Source: Scytonema sp045865695 (GTDB lineage Bacteria > Cyanobacteriota > Cyanobacteriia > Cyanobacteriales > Nostocaceae). Taken from it: DNA of 64,000 nt. The stretch lies in NCBI RefSeq assembly GCF_045865695.1, contig NZ_BAACAP010000220.1, positions 28,633 to 92,632 on the forward strand. Direction: 5' to 3'. The notes beneath the pieces are model-generated. The model was given only the letters and a program-made list of their open reading frames with translations, was not told the origin of the DNA and did no database searches. The translations under genes were made by a program, and so were the position numbers. Each line of letters opens with the position of its first letter. Position 1 is the stretch's first letter. Of the stretch, positions 1 through 7,204 are shown one piece after another.

Positions 1-2
1 CG

Positions 3-665
3 ATCGAGTTAGAGTTTCTCACTGAGGACTTAAAAAAATTGCTAGATTCCATGAAAATGGGATGCGATCGCATTCGCGATCTTGTACTATCGTTGCGAAA
101 CTTCTCTCGACTGGATGAAGCGGAAATGAAAACTGTGGATATCCACAGTGGTATTGAAAGTACATTATTGATTTTGCAAAAACGCCTTAAAGCTAGAGCG
201 AACCATCCATCAATTGAAATTATTAAAGAGTACGGTCAACTACCTTTAGTAGAATGTTATGCAGGTCAACTTAACCAGGTGTTGATGAACATTATCATTA
301 ATGCGATCGACGCTTTAGAAAATCCGTCTGTTATCGCTCGACGCAATCGCCCACAAATCGTTATTCGCACGAAGTTACTCAACTCAAATTGGGTTGCGAT
401 TGAAATTGCTGATAATGCTTTGGGAATGTCGCAAGAAGTTAAACAGCGTCTATTTGAACCTTTTTTTACGACCAAACCAGCAGGTAAGGGAACTGGTTTA
501 GGAATGTCAATTAGCTATCAAATTATTACGGGAAAACATCAAGGACGTTTAGACTGTATTTCATCTCCAGGAGAAGGAGCAAAATTCATCATTGAGATTC
601 CCATTCAACAAGTTAAATCTGTACAAGCAAAGATACCAGAAGGTCACAACATTCCAGATACATAA
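3..665 (+). CDS. Sensor histidine kinase, C-terminal part (cut by window edge)
   Basis: The reading frame is open to the left edge, so only the C-terminal ~220 residues of a two-component sensor kinase are seen. Visible: a dimerisation-helix stretch (GCDRIRDLVLSLRNFSR), typical of the region just after the phospho-accepting His, whose H-box itself lies off the window. It is followed by a HATPase domain with N-box (NQVLMNIIINAIDALE), G1 box DNALGMS (usual form DNGPGI), F-box LFEPFFTTK and G2 box GKGTGLGMSI. The kinase would bind ATP and phosphorylate its own His, then a response regulator; the partner and the sensory input are not visible. The G1 box departs from consensus but keeps the Asp. 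No response regulator follows. Confidence 0.93.
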   Translation: MELEFLTEDLKKLLDSMKMGCDRIRDLVLSLRNFSRLDEAEMKTVDIHSGIESTLLILQKRLKARANHPSIEIIKEYGQLPLVECYAGQLNQVLMNIIINAIDALENPSVIARRNRPQIVIRTKLLNSNWVAIEIADNALGMSQEVKQRLFEPFFTTKPAGKGTGLGMSISYQIITGKHQGRLDCISSPGEGAKFIIEIPIQQVKSVQAKIPEGHNIPDT

Positions 666-744
666 CAGATTCTTTCGGTAGTAACAGAGTGCGAGCAAAA
701 GTAGTTGGTACGTAGGATATTGCGACATTATTTTAAAATAAATC

Positions 745-909
745 TTATTCATTGGCAAAATAACTAGGAGAAATCTGGAAAAAAGTAGCAAATTCTTTAA
801 TTTGAGCCTCTGTAAGCCTCTGTTTACCATCTAAAATCTCTAAAACAGTAGACTCGCTTCCACAAATGTGAGCCAAATCTTTTGAACTCAAATTAGATTC
901 CTCTAATAA
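745..909 (-). pseudogene. HigA-like antitoxin, C-terminal fragment
   Basis: A ~54-codon open stretch on the minus strand encodes a helix-turn-helix segment, LSSKDLAHICGSESTVLEIL followed by DGKQRLTEAQIKEFATFF and QISPSYFANE-stop. This matches the XRE-type domain of HigA antitoxins (pattern: SQAEVA..G...STISEVLAGKR.L...H...LA..F.VSP..F). The N-terminal half of the family (~60 residues) is missing. Upstream the frame runs into a 7-bp tandem repeat with no start codon or ribosome site, so this is a remnant. No HigB toxin is adjacent. The family assignment is from memory of the motif. Confidence 0.6.
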
Positions 910-940
910 GGCAGAGGGCAGAGGGCAGAGGGCAGAAGGG
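910..940. repeat. Short tandem repeat, unit GGCAGAG
   Basis: About four head-to-tail copies of GGCAGAG, the last with one change. This is a heptameric repeat of the kind common in filamentous cyanobacteria. It abuts the truncated end of the HigA-like fragment. Confidence 0.85.
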
Positions 941-998
941 AGGAATAAGTATTGAAGGCACTATAATGCCCAAATAAGGTTTTTCGTCTTCCTACAAC

Positions 999-1541
999 TC
1001 AAGAGCAAAGTTCTTGCGGTAATTGTTTGACAACACGCTTAAAGGGAGTTAAATCGTCTAACCCGTGTGCCACTATTAAGGCTCCTTGAATTATTATGAG
1101 GGCATTTTCTGCTCGTTCTTTTGCTAGCGACTCTTTTAACCCTGATTCTATTAAAACATCCGCGATCGCATCAATCCACGCACGCAAGACTGTTTGTACT
1201 TTGGCATGAAAAACATCTCGTCCAGACCCCATCAAGATTACGGCTGTCAAGCAGGGTTGTTGTCCACCCTCGTATAACTCTAGAACGCGATCGCACATTC
1301 TACCCAATCGAGTCCGCGCATCTCCTTCCGAACGCAGTGCTTTTAAGATATGTTGCTCGAACCAGCCATTGAGAAAGTCCAATACAGTCGTCATCATTTC
1401 ATCTTTACCTCCAGGGAAGTGATGATAGAGGCTTGCTTTCCCTAGACCTGTTGCTTGAGAAATTTTGGATAGGGTTGTGCCATCATAACCATACTGTCGA
1501 AATAATTGCAGCAAACAAGGGATGTAAGTATCTTTTACCAT
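999..1541 (-). CDS. TetR/AcrR-family transcriptional repressor
   Basis: 180 residues. The N-terminal helix-turn-helix (residues ~10-45, LFRQYGYDGTTLSKISQATG then GKASLYHHFPGGKDEMM) is the classic TetR DNA-binding domain; the C-terminal helical region would bind a small ligand. The layout resembles the YxaF/LmrA branch. It is divergent from a glutathione transferase gene 88 bp away, and two near-identical 17-bp sequences lie in the space between. By analogy with the family it probably represses itself and the divergent detoxification genes until a ligand (an electrophile or drug) binds. The start is the ATG at 1541. Confidence 0.9.
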   Translation of the reverse strand: MVKDTYIPCLLQLFRQYGYDGTTLSKISQATGLGKASLYHHFPGGKDEMMTTVLDFLNGWFEQHILKALRSEGDARTRLGRMCDRVLELYEGGQQPCLTAVILMGSGRDVFHAKVQTVLRAWIDAIADVLIESGLKESLAKERAENALIIIQGALIVAHGLDDLTPFKRVVKQLPQELCS

Positions 1542-1567
1542 TTATATGGGAATTACAAATCGATCTA

Positions 1568-1620
1568 TTGACATTATACCGAACGATTGGTACGATAATT
1601 GTATACCGAACGATTGGTAC
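1568..1620 (+). promoter_or_regulatory. Promoter with two operator-like repeats (TetR/GST intergenic)
   Basis: A perfect TTGACA (1568-1573) is followed after 17 bp by TACGAT (1591-1596), a plausible sigma-70 promoter reading toward the glutathione transferase. Two copies of TACCGAACGATTGGTAC lie at 1577-1593 and 1604-1620, spaced 27 bp apart. Each is an imperfect dyad (TACC...GGTA around a central CG). The first fills the spacer and touches the -10; the second sits around the expected transcription start. This is where a TetR repressor would block RNA polymerase. The binding itself is inferred. Confidence 0.75.
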
Positions 1621-1629
1621 AATAAACTC

Positions 1630-2229
1630 ATGATTAAGCTTTACGGTCACGAAATATCTGGCAATAGCTACAAACCAAGGCTTTTGCTATCGCTTTTAAA
1701 CATTGAGTACGAATGGATTAAAGTTGATTTGATGAAGGGAGAACACAAATCTCCCGAATTTCTTGCCATTAATCCCTTTGGTCAAGTTCCCGTGCTTGTA
1801 GATGGCGATACTACGCTTGCAGATGCACAGGCAATACTGATATATTTAGCTCGTCAATATGGTGACGAACAATGGTTGCCACTTGATGCTGTAGCACTGA
1901 GCCGAGTCGTGCGTTGGCTATCCACAGCAGCATGTGAAATTCGTCAGGGACCAGAATTTGCTCGTCGATATTATTTGTTCAATGCCACTTATGTCAATAT
2001 TGACTGGGCAAACCAAAAAGCAGAATTTATTCTGACACAGCTTAACCAACATTTGAGCGCTCGTCAATGGTTGGAATGCGAACGCCAAACTATTGCAGAT
2101 ATAGCAGTTTTCCCCTACGTTGCTCTAGCACCTGATGGCAAAATTTCACTGGAACCTTATCAACACGTTCTCAGTTGGATAGAAAGAGTCAAGCAGCTAC
2201 CAGGTTATATTCCTATGATGGGATTGTAG
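1630..2229 (+). CDS. Glutathione S-transferase family protein
   Basis: 199 residues from the ATG at 1630. An upstream in-frame extension to 1546 exists but would run through the promoter and operators, so it is rejected. The N-terminal thioredoxin-like fold is visible (MIKLYGHEISGNSYKPRLLL; NPFGQVPVL with the cis-Pro; DAQAILIYLA as the glutathione-gamma-glutamyl-binding segment), then an all-helical C-terminal domain. It would conjugate glutathione to electrophiles in the cytosol. Ser13/Asn14 lie where the catalytic Ser/Tyr/Cys is expected. It sits under the predicted TetR-controlled promoter and is followed 48 bp later by a flavin-binding protein on the same strand, probably co-transcribed. 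The substrate is unknown. Confidence 0.9.
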   Translation: MIKLYGHEISGNSYKPRLLLSLLNIEYEWIKVDLMKGEHKSPEFLAINPFGQVPVLVDGDTTLADAQAILIYLARQYGDEQWLPLDAVALSRVVRWLSTAACEIRQGPEFARRYYLFNATYVNIDWANQKAEFILTQLNQHLSARQWLECERQTIADIAVFPYVALAPDGKISLEPYQHVLSWIERVKQLPGYIPMMGL

Positions 2230-2277
2230 GAATTCGCAGTCAATGAATGACCGTTCTACAAATCAAAGAAAAAATTT

Positions 2278-2874
2278 ATGTCACGCAAATTTACCCAAAT
2301 TGCCTTTACTCCTGCTGTGAAAGCTGCTCAAGAACAAAGAGGATCGCGGGAGACTTATGCTCGATTTGAACAAAATGGGCCAGAAAACGATACTGTTACA
2401 CCGGAAATTGAAGATTTTATTGCTCAACTAGATGGCTTTTATTTGGGAACTGTCAGTTCTAATGGATATCCTTACATTCAGTTTCGTGGTGGTAGCCCTG
2501 GTTTTTTAAAGGTTCTGGATAGGAAAACACTAGGTTTTGCAGACTTCAAGGGAAATATCCAGTATGTTACAGTGGGGAATCTTTCAGAAAACGACAAAGC
2601 ATTTTTGTTTTTAATGGACTATCGCCATCGCAAACGGCTAAAAATTTGGGGAAGAGCAACTTATGTTGAAGGCGATACTCAGTTGATTGAACGTTTGAAA
2701 ATCTCTGGATACGAAGCAGAAATTGAAAGAGCTATTTTATTTCATATTGAGGCATGGAACTGGAATTGTCCGCAGCATATTCCCATTCGCTATTCCCAAC
2801 AAGAAGTAGATGCAATGCAAGCTAGAATTGCTGAATTAGAGCAACTTCTTGCTAATACCAATCAGTTGTCTTAG
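2278..2874 (+). CDS. Pyridoxamine 5'-phosphate oxidase-like FMN-binding protein
   Basis: 198 residues with a split-barrel flavin-binding core: FYLGTVSSNGYPYIQFRGG (residues ~55-73), then the FADFKGN and RHRKRLKIWGRATYVEG strands. The family binds FMN or F420 and includes oxidases and reductases acting on small molecules; this subgroup (about 200 residues, starting SRKF..IAFTPAVK..Q) has no assigned substrate that I know of. The C-terminus is a short coiled coil (MQARIAELEQLL). It follows the glutathione transferase by 48 bp with no terminator between them, so the two probably form a TetR-regulated detoxification operon. Confidence 0.85.
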   Translation: MSRKFTQIAFTPAVKAAQEQRGSRETYARFEQNGPENDTVTPEIEDFIAQLDGFYLGTVSSNGYPYIQFRGGSPGFLKVLDRKTLGFADFKGNIQYVTVGNLSENDKAFLFLMDYRHRKRLKIWGRATYVEGDTQLIERLKISGYEAEIERAILFHIEAWNWNCPQHIPIRYSQQEVDAMQARIAELEQLLANTNQLS

Positions 2875-2881
2875 AGATGAA

Positions 2882-2935
2882 TTATAAAGTAAACATTAAG
2901 GAGAGTGTAGGTTGGGTTGAGGAACGAAACCCAAC
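2882..2935. repeat. Dispersed repeat, copy A (hairpin-bearing)
   Basis: A 54-bp element starting TTATAAAGTAAACATTAAG and ending in the hairpin GTTGGGTT-gaggaacg-AAACCCAAC. A near-identical copy lies in the same orientation at 4380-4432. Only ~5 bases in the middle differ. Confidence 0.88.
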
Positions 2936-3027
2936 ATTTCATCGAATTATTGAGTCTCACCTTGTTTTACCCAACCAACACAATAGATTGGGCATTGGGA
3001 TATTGGGGAGTGCGATCGCTGTTAGAA

Positions 3028-3672
3028 TTATTCAAAATTAGTAGAGCCGTTGGATTTTGTGAGAATAAACAAACTTCCATCTCCCCCACGTCCAATTCTT
3101 AAGGATTCATCTAAGTAAGTAATATCGAGAGTAGCAACTCTGTTGGTAGGATTATTCGCTGGAACAACCTTAAATGGATTGAGTTGGGGAGTTGTAATAC
3201 CAAGAATCTTCTCTATCGACAGGTAGCGTTTGTCAAAATAAACATTGATACGGTTGTTCGGTGAATCTAATGAATCTGCTTGGGCTGGCTCAAAACGAGC
3301 TGTCACTTTAACATATCCTGACACCAGCCCGAGAGGATGTTTCACACGAGCTAAGTTGAAAAACGATTTATTTGTAACATCAATGACTTGATAAACTTTA
3401 CCTAACTTTAATCCCAATGGGAGAGAGGTTAGAGAACGAATTTCTCTAGCAGTGGAATACTGTAATTGCCAAGCTCCATCTAACAAAGAAGTTGCATGGA
3501 GTAGAGGGTTGGGATTGGGATTGACACTTTCAAGTTCTATTGTCAATTGCTCGATTTCGCTAGAACGAGCTTTGTCTAGCTGCAAATCGGTTATAGGAGA
3601 ACCATCGCTTTGGGTATTAATTTTTGCAAGCGAGGTTTGTAATTTTTCCTTAATTACAAATTGATTATTCAA
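3028..3672 (-). CDS. PAP/fibrillin family protein (plastid-lipid-associated type)
   Basis: 214 residues. N-terminal helices (KEKLQTSLAKI) are followed by a lipocalin-like barrel with family landmarks: LLDGAWQLQYSTAREIRSL, FFNLARVKHP, INVYFDKRYLSIEK, and the C-terminal signature DITYLDESLRIGRGGDGSLF. In plants and cyanobacteria these proteins associate with thylakoids and lipid globules and take part in photoprotection or quinone storage. No signal peptide is seen. A diverged copy of its last ~45 codons lies at 13983-14135. It stands alone, with remnants on its upstream side. Confidence 0.88.
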   Translation of the reverse strand: MNNQFVIKEKLQTSLAKINTQSDGSPITDLQLDKARSSEIEQLTIELESVNPNPNPLLHATSLLDGAWQLQYSTAREIRSLTSLPLGLKLGKVYQVIDVTNKSFFNLARVKHPLGLVSGYVKVTARFEPAQADSLDSPNNRINVYFDKRYLSIEKILGITTPQLNPFKVVPANNPTNRVATLDITYLDESLRIGRGGDGSLFILTKSNGSTNFE

Positions 3673-3709
3673 GACTGTCTACTTTTTTAAACAGCATATA
3701 AATTGTATC

Positions 3710-3911
3710 TTAATTAGGCTTGCTTGGATAGCTGTTGAGGAGATCGTTTTCGTAGCCGATGACTAATCGCATAACTCCGTGATTGCGGATTAAACCTTCT
3801 AATTCCCAATGCGGCGAGGGTGAGGATGCGAGCGGAAAAGAAACCTGTAGAGCGATCGGATCTGACTGCACAATTCAGAGCAGGTTCGTAGAATTCTTTA
3901 ATTAAGCTCAA
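3710..3911 (-). pseudogene. N-terminal fragment of a PLD-like/helicase-associated protein, frameshifted
   Basis: The first ~40 codons read MSLIKEFYEPALNCAVRSDR, then STGFFSARILTLAALGI, which resembles the phospholipase-D-like domain found at the front of some large DEAD/DEAH helicases of defence loci (pattern: YDRSTGFFSARILTLAARGIEGLIRNHGKMRLVVG). After Gly-Ile the original frame is lost. Removing one base near 3800 restores EGLIRNHGVMRLVIGYENDL before a stop at 3710-3712. So the gene carries a single-base insertion and has lost everything downstream (several hundred codons in the family). The family name is from memory; the frameshift is visible. Confidence 0.5.
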
Positions 3912-3971
3912 AGTGTCGTGTCAGAATCATATTTAGTTTGCCAAGTGTAATCTGTAAGAAGAGACATTTAG

Positions 3972-4241
3972 TTAAGCTAACCAGTTATGTACAGTCAAGC
4001 CAGAAATTTGACAAAAATGGGATTGATTATTAGTAACAATCGCCATGTTATTGACCATTGCTGAAGCAGCAATCAAAATATCCGCATCCCCGATAGGAGT
4101 TCCTTTTTTCCTTAGTTCTGCATAGATATTAGCTGCTTGAACAACTATCTCATCAGTTAAAGGGAGAATAATATTATTGGAGCAAAATTGCTCAAATGTG
4201 TTGAGTTGTTTATTAGCTGCTTTAGCTTTCACGGTTTGCAT
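3972..4241 (-). pseudogene. vapC: VapC-type PIN-domain toxin, N-terminally truncated
   Basis: 89 codons match the C-terminal two thirds of a VapC ribonuclease: KAKAANKQLNTFEQF, IYAELRKKGTPIGDADILIA with the conserved Asp pair, then the end AIVTNNQSHFCQISGLTV and NWLA. The usual first ~45 residues, with the first catalytic Asp and the Glu, are absent. Upstream is a dispersed repeat rather than coding sequence. An ATG with a GAGG-like site does precede the fragment, so a short protein might still be made, but it would lack metal-binding residues. No VapB antitoxin gene is next to it. Confidence 0.65.
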
Positions 4242-4271
4242 TTGATAACCTCTTGATTAAAGAAAGAAAAA

Positions 4272-4304
4272 ATTAACCGCAGATGAACGCAGATGGACGC
4301 TGAT
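4272..4304. repeat. Dispersed repeat TAACCGCAGATGAACGCAG family, copy 1
   Basis: Reads TAACCGCAGATGAACGCAG then ATGGACGCTGATAA. It borders the lost 5' end of the vapC remnant. Related copies lie at 17963-18000, 38454-38492 and 55726-55761. Confidence 0.75.
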
Positions 4305-4379
4305 AAGTTTGTACCTTAGCAGGTTAGAAAACATTATAATAGCATCCTCATAACGCAAGCAGAGCTTCTAAGAGATATT

Positions 4380-4432
4380 TTATAAAGTAAACATTAAGAC
4401 ATCGTAGGTTGGGTTGAGGAACGAAACCCAAC
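4380..4432. repeat. Dispersed repeat, copy B (hairpin-bearing)
   Basis: The second copy of the element at 2882-2935, in the same orientation, with the identical hairpin GTTGGGTT...AACCCAAC. Together the two bracket the fibrillin gene and two gene remnants. Confidence 0.88.
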
Positions 4433-4587
4433 TACTAGAGCGTGTAACAAATCACAAATATGTTAAAAATGCAAATACAAAGAAAAGAGCAAATTTTTAG
4501 AGATCGTCCACTCAAATCATGAAGCTGCAAAACCATTGCGATCGCTCTTTTTTTTTCAAAAATCTGAGTGATGTGTGTGACAGATGT

Positions 4588-4692
4588 TAAAAGCTCCTTA
4601 TACAGGTTTCTATGTGCTGTTTGTAAGCGTTGATAAGCCAGATGAAAATTTTCGGGAGTTAAAAAATCATTAAAATGTTGTGTTGAAGACAT
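4588..4692 (-). pseudogene. Possible N-terminal fragment of a reverse-transcriptase-type protein
   Basis: A ~35-codon segment MSSTQHFNDFLTPENFHLAY followed by QRLQTAHRNLYKEL resembles, from memory, the N-terminus of a cyanobacterial reverse-transcriptase-like protein (LTPENF..AYQRL....RNLYK.LYY.DL..F). After KEL the resemblance stops and the frame runs on without recognisable content to 4435. No catalytic YxDD region is present. A remnant is likely; the family is uncertain. Confidence 0.3.
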
Positions 4693-4758
4693 TTTTCCAA
4701 ATATTATCAAACTGTTTAGATAACTAGTATCAATTATTACTAATTGAGACCTTAGCAA

Positions 4759-5495
4759 CTTAGCTTAATCAAAGGTCATTGTACCAAATTATACTTGCGG
4801 CAAATGTAAAGTGCTACTGTTCCCAAGTCGAATGTGGATATAACTAGATGTAGTAGCAATACTTGTCATAGCAAGTTCTATAGGTCACTCTATATCGTAA
4901 TATCAGATAGAGAAAAGTGTCCTCAGAGAAAACACAGAAAATTACATCAATACATTTTGAAAAATCTATAATCTCTTGTATAAATAATTTGAAACAAAAC
5001 TTTATCCTACTGACAATTCATCTTGTCCAAATCCCTGACTTCTCAGAGGATGTTTTAAAAGTCCTCGGCGAATATAATTCGCTACTATATAAACGAAGTC
5101 CTTCTTGTGCGGACTCACGAAAAATCCAGGTTTTGAAACCCACGTAGGTGGGTTTTGCCTGTGTAGACGCGAATTCCATTCGCAAAGTATCTGTTTAAAA
5201 AATTTGCGAACTTTGTAAATTTACTTAAGTAAAATTTCAGAGTGGGAAGCCTGCGATCGCCAAACAGTTTGGGAGCATCTCTTACTCCTAGCAGCTTCCC
5301 TGTATTTCCCCTTTAAACTCTATCACTGGTTCTTCTCTCAAGGATTACACGGAATCCACACAGAATAAATCTCAGTCATTAGCCATTAGTCACTCACAAT
5401 TCGTTTACAAAAATAGACAAAACGTAAACTCTTTTGAGGCAAAGTAGCAGTAACCTAAAGTTTAAGTATTTTTGACACTCCGAGGTGTGTGCTCT
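4759..5495. other. Gene-free stretch with repeats
   Basis: No convincing gene. Bases ~5055-5190 hold a repeat type familiar from cyanobacterial intergenic DNA (AAGTCCTCGGCGAATATAAT, then paired GTCC/GGAC segments), including a perfect hairpin AAACCCAC-gtag-GTGGGTTT at 5136-5155. A segment at 5222-5260 (ACTTAAGTAAAATTTCAGAG...) recurs at ~85% identity at 14131-14166. An open frame at 4917-5147 lies partly in this repeat and has no family features. The promoter of the radical SAM gene should lie near 5400-5480. Confidence 0.6.
5136..5155. repeat. Perfect 8-bp-stem hairpin inside intergenic repeat
   Basis: AAACCCAC, loop GTAG, GTGGGTTT. It is followed by TGCCT rather than a T-run, so it is more likely part of a mobile repeat than a terminator. 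Confidence 0.75.
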
Positions 5496-7067
5496 ATGAA
5501 AGCTTTACTCCTCTGGCCTATAATGCCTAATTCTTTCTGGTCTTACCAGGAAACGCTCAACTTATCGGGTTTACGCACTACAAATCCACCTTTGGGATTA
5601 ATTACAGTAGCTGCATTGTTGCCTGCTGATTGGGAAATCCGATTGGTAGACCGTAATGTCCGTCTGGAAACAGAAGACGATTGGGCGTGGTGCGATTTAA
5701 TTATTATCTCTGCAATGATAATCCAGAAACAGGATTTTCGGGAATTGATTCAAAAAGGAATTGCATTAGGTAAAAAAGTTGCAGTGGGTGGACCATTCCC
5801 TACATCAGTACCGGAATTTGCTCTAGAAGCAGGTGCTCATTATCTCATTCTGGATGAAGGGGAATGCACTATTCCCCTGTTTTTAGAAGCTTTAGCACGG
5901 GGAGACGAACGGGGAATTTTCCGCGCTACGGAAAAACCGGATGTCACTCAGACTCCCATAGCCCGCTTTGACTTACTAGACTTGAATGCATACTTAGCAA
6001 TTACCGTACAGTTCTCACGCGGTTGTCCTTTTCAGTGCGAGTTTTGCGACATCATCAACTTGTATGGACGCAAGCCCCGTACAAAAACACCAGAACAAAT
6101 GCTAAAGGAATTTCAAGTCCTCTACGATTTGGGCTGGCGGCGGTATGTGTTTGTTGTAGATGACAATTTTATTGGGAATAAACGTAATGCTAAGGTATTT
6201 TTGCGATCGCTTATCCCTTGGATGGAGGAACACAATTATCCTTTCATCCTAGTTACAGAAGCTTCTTTGAACTTGGCAGAAGATGATGAACTCATTGAGT
6301 TAATGGTGAAAGCTGGTTTCACTGTTGTCTTCATGGGTATTGAAACACCAGATACAGATAGCCTATTGGGCATTCACAAAGTACAGAACACGCGCCAAGA
6401 TTTAATAGAGTCTTGTCATAAAATTACGCGAGCCGGATTGCAGATTATGTCTGGCTTCATCATTGGCTTTGACAACGAACGTCCTGGTGCGGGTAAAAGG
6501 ATTCGGGAGTTTATAGAAGAGACAGGAATTCCCCAAGGACAATTTAGCTTGCTACAAGCATTGCAAAACACTGCTATGTGGAACCGCTTGCAGCAAGAAG
6601 GAAGATTGCTTGATGGATTGGGAACATTCCACCAAGGTGCAATTATGAACTTTGTGCCAACACGCCCAGTGGAAGAAATTACTGAGGAATACATTGACGC
6701 TTTTTGGTCTATTTACGAACCAATGCCTTACCTCAAACGAACTTTCCGTCACATGATGATGATGAAGGGATGGCGTGGGAAAACCAATCGCCCAATATCT
6801 TGGCATGAAATCCGCTTATTTGCAGCATTGTGCTGGCGTCAGGGTGTAGTACGTTCTACAAGGTTTAGGTATTGGTGGCAATTAATAGCCATATCTCTTG
6901 CCAAACCCCGTCTTGTCTATGATTATTTAACAGCCTTGGGTATTGGAGAGCACTTTTTCACCTATCGACATCAAGTTAAAGCACAGTTAGAGACTCAGTT
7001 AGCTGCATTACGTTATGCAAAGGAAAAACAGCGTTTTAAGACATCTCCAGAAATTAATTACGCATGA
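5496..7067 (+). CDS. B12-binding-type radical SAM protein (DUF4070-like)
   Basis: 523 residues from the ATG at 5496 (MKALLLWPIMPNSFWSY); eight more codons are open upstream, but this ATG fits the family start. Residues ~1-140 form a Rossmann-like cobalamin-binding-type domain, although no clear DxHxxG motif is seen, so cobalamin binding is uncertain. Residues ~165-370 are the radical SAM core with GCPFQCEFC (Cys177, Cys181, Cys184) for the 4Fe-4S cluster and MGIETPD as a SAM-binding segment. The C-terminal ~130 residues resemble DUF4070. Relatives carry out radical methylations or rearrangements, some in hopanoid and lipid pathways; the substrate here is unknown. It stands alone on its strand. 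Confidence 0.88.
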   Translation: MKALLLWPIMPNSFWSYQETLNLSGLRTTNPPLGLITVAALLPADWEIRLVDRNVRLETEDDWAWCDLIIISAMIIQKQDFRELIQKGIALGKKVAVGGPFPTSVPEFALEAGAHYLILDEGECTIPLFLEALARGDERGIFRATEKPDVTQTPIARFDLLDLNAYLAITVQFSRGCPFQCEFCDIINLYGRKPRTKTPEQMLKEFQVLYDLGWRRYVFVVDDNFIGNKRNAKVFLRSLIPWMEEHNYPFILVTEASLNLAEDDELIELMVKAGFTVVFMGIETPDTDSLLGIHKVQNTRQDLIESCHKITRAGLQIMSGFIIGFDNERPGAGKRIREFIEETGIPQGQFSLLQALQNTAMWNRLQQEGRLLDGLGTFHQGAIMNFVPTRPVEEITEEYIDAFWSIYEPMPYLKRTFRHMMMMKGWRGKTNRPISWHEIRLFAALCWRQGVVRSTRFRYWWQLIAISLAKPRLVYDYLTALGIGEHFFTYRHQVKAQLETQLAALRYAKEKQRFKTSPEINYA

Positions 7068-7080
7068 CCCGCAAGTTTTG

Positions 7081-7110
7081 GTAGGGGCGCAGTGGCAAGA
7101 GCGCCCTTAC
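7081..7110. repeat. Hairpin repeat after the radical SAM gene
   Basis: GTAGGGGCGC-agtggcaaga-GCGCCCTTAC forms a GC-rich stem 13 bp beyond the stop codon. There is no T-run. It could slow transcription or be a dispersed palindromic repeat. Confidence 0.6.
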
Positions 7111-7117
7111 ACCATTT

Positions 7118-7204
7118 TACGGAGATATCTACGATCGGGGCATCGCTCAAGTCATTTTTGATGGCGTCAACTTATTAGGTAAGTTATTCCTGCGCGATTC
7201 CTAA
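7118..7204 (+). pseudogene. Small fragment related to the membrane hydrolase gene downstream
   Basis: 28 codons read YGDIYDRGIAQVIFDGVNLL and end at a stop. They match YGPVYNQGIAQVIFDGLINQ in the gene at 8287-10200, also at the DNA level (GCTCAAGTCATTTTTGATGG is identical). There is no start and nothing else of the protein, so this is a leftover of a second copy or of a partial duplication. It overlaps the last codon of the minus-strand gene at 7201. Confidence 0.65.

Noticed and set aside
561..830. 89-codon minus-strand open frame rich in Leu
   Set aside because: It overlaps the kinase end and the HigA-like fragment in other frames, and has no family features.
2917..3102. 61-codon plus-strand frame between the flavin-binding protein and fibrillin genes
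   Set aside because: It lies in a dispersed repeat and the antisense of the fibrillin gene; composition is not protein-like.
4917..5147. 76-codon frame starting with GTG
   Set aside because: Its second half is made of a known-type intergenic repeat with a hairpin, so it is unlikely to be a gene.
7081..7110. GC-rich hairpin considered as a terminator of the radical SAM gene
   Set aside because: There is no T-run and the sequence resembles a dispersed palindrome, so it is listed as a repeat.
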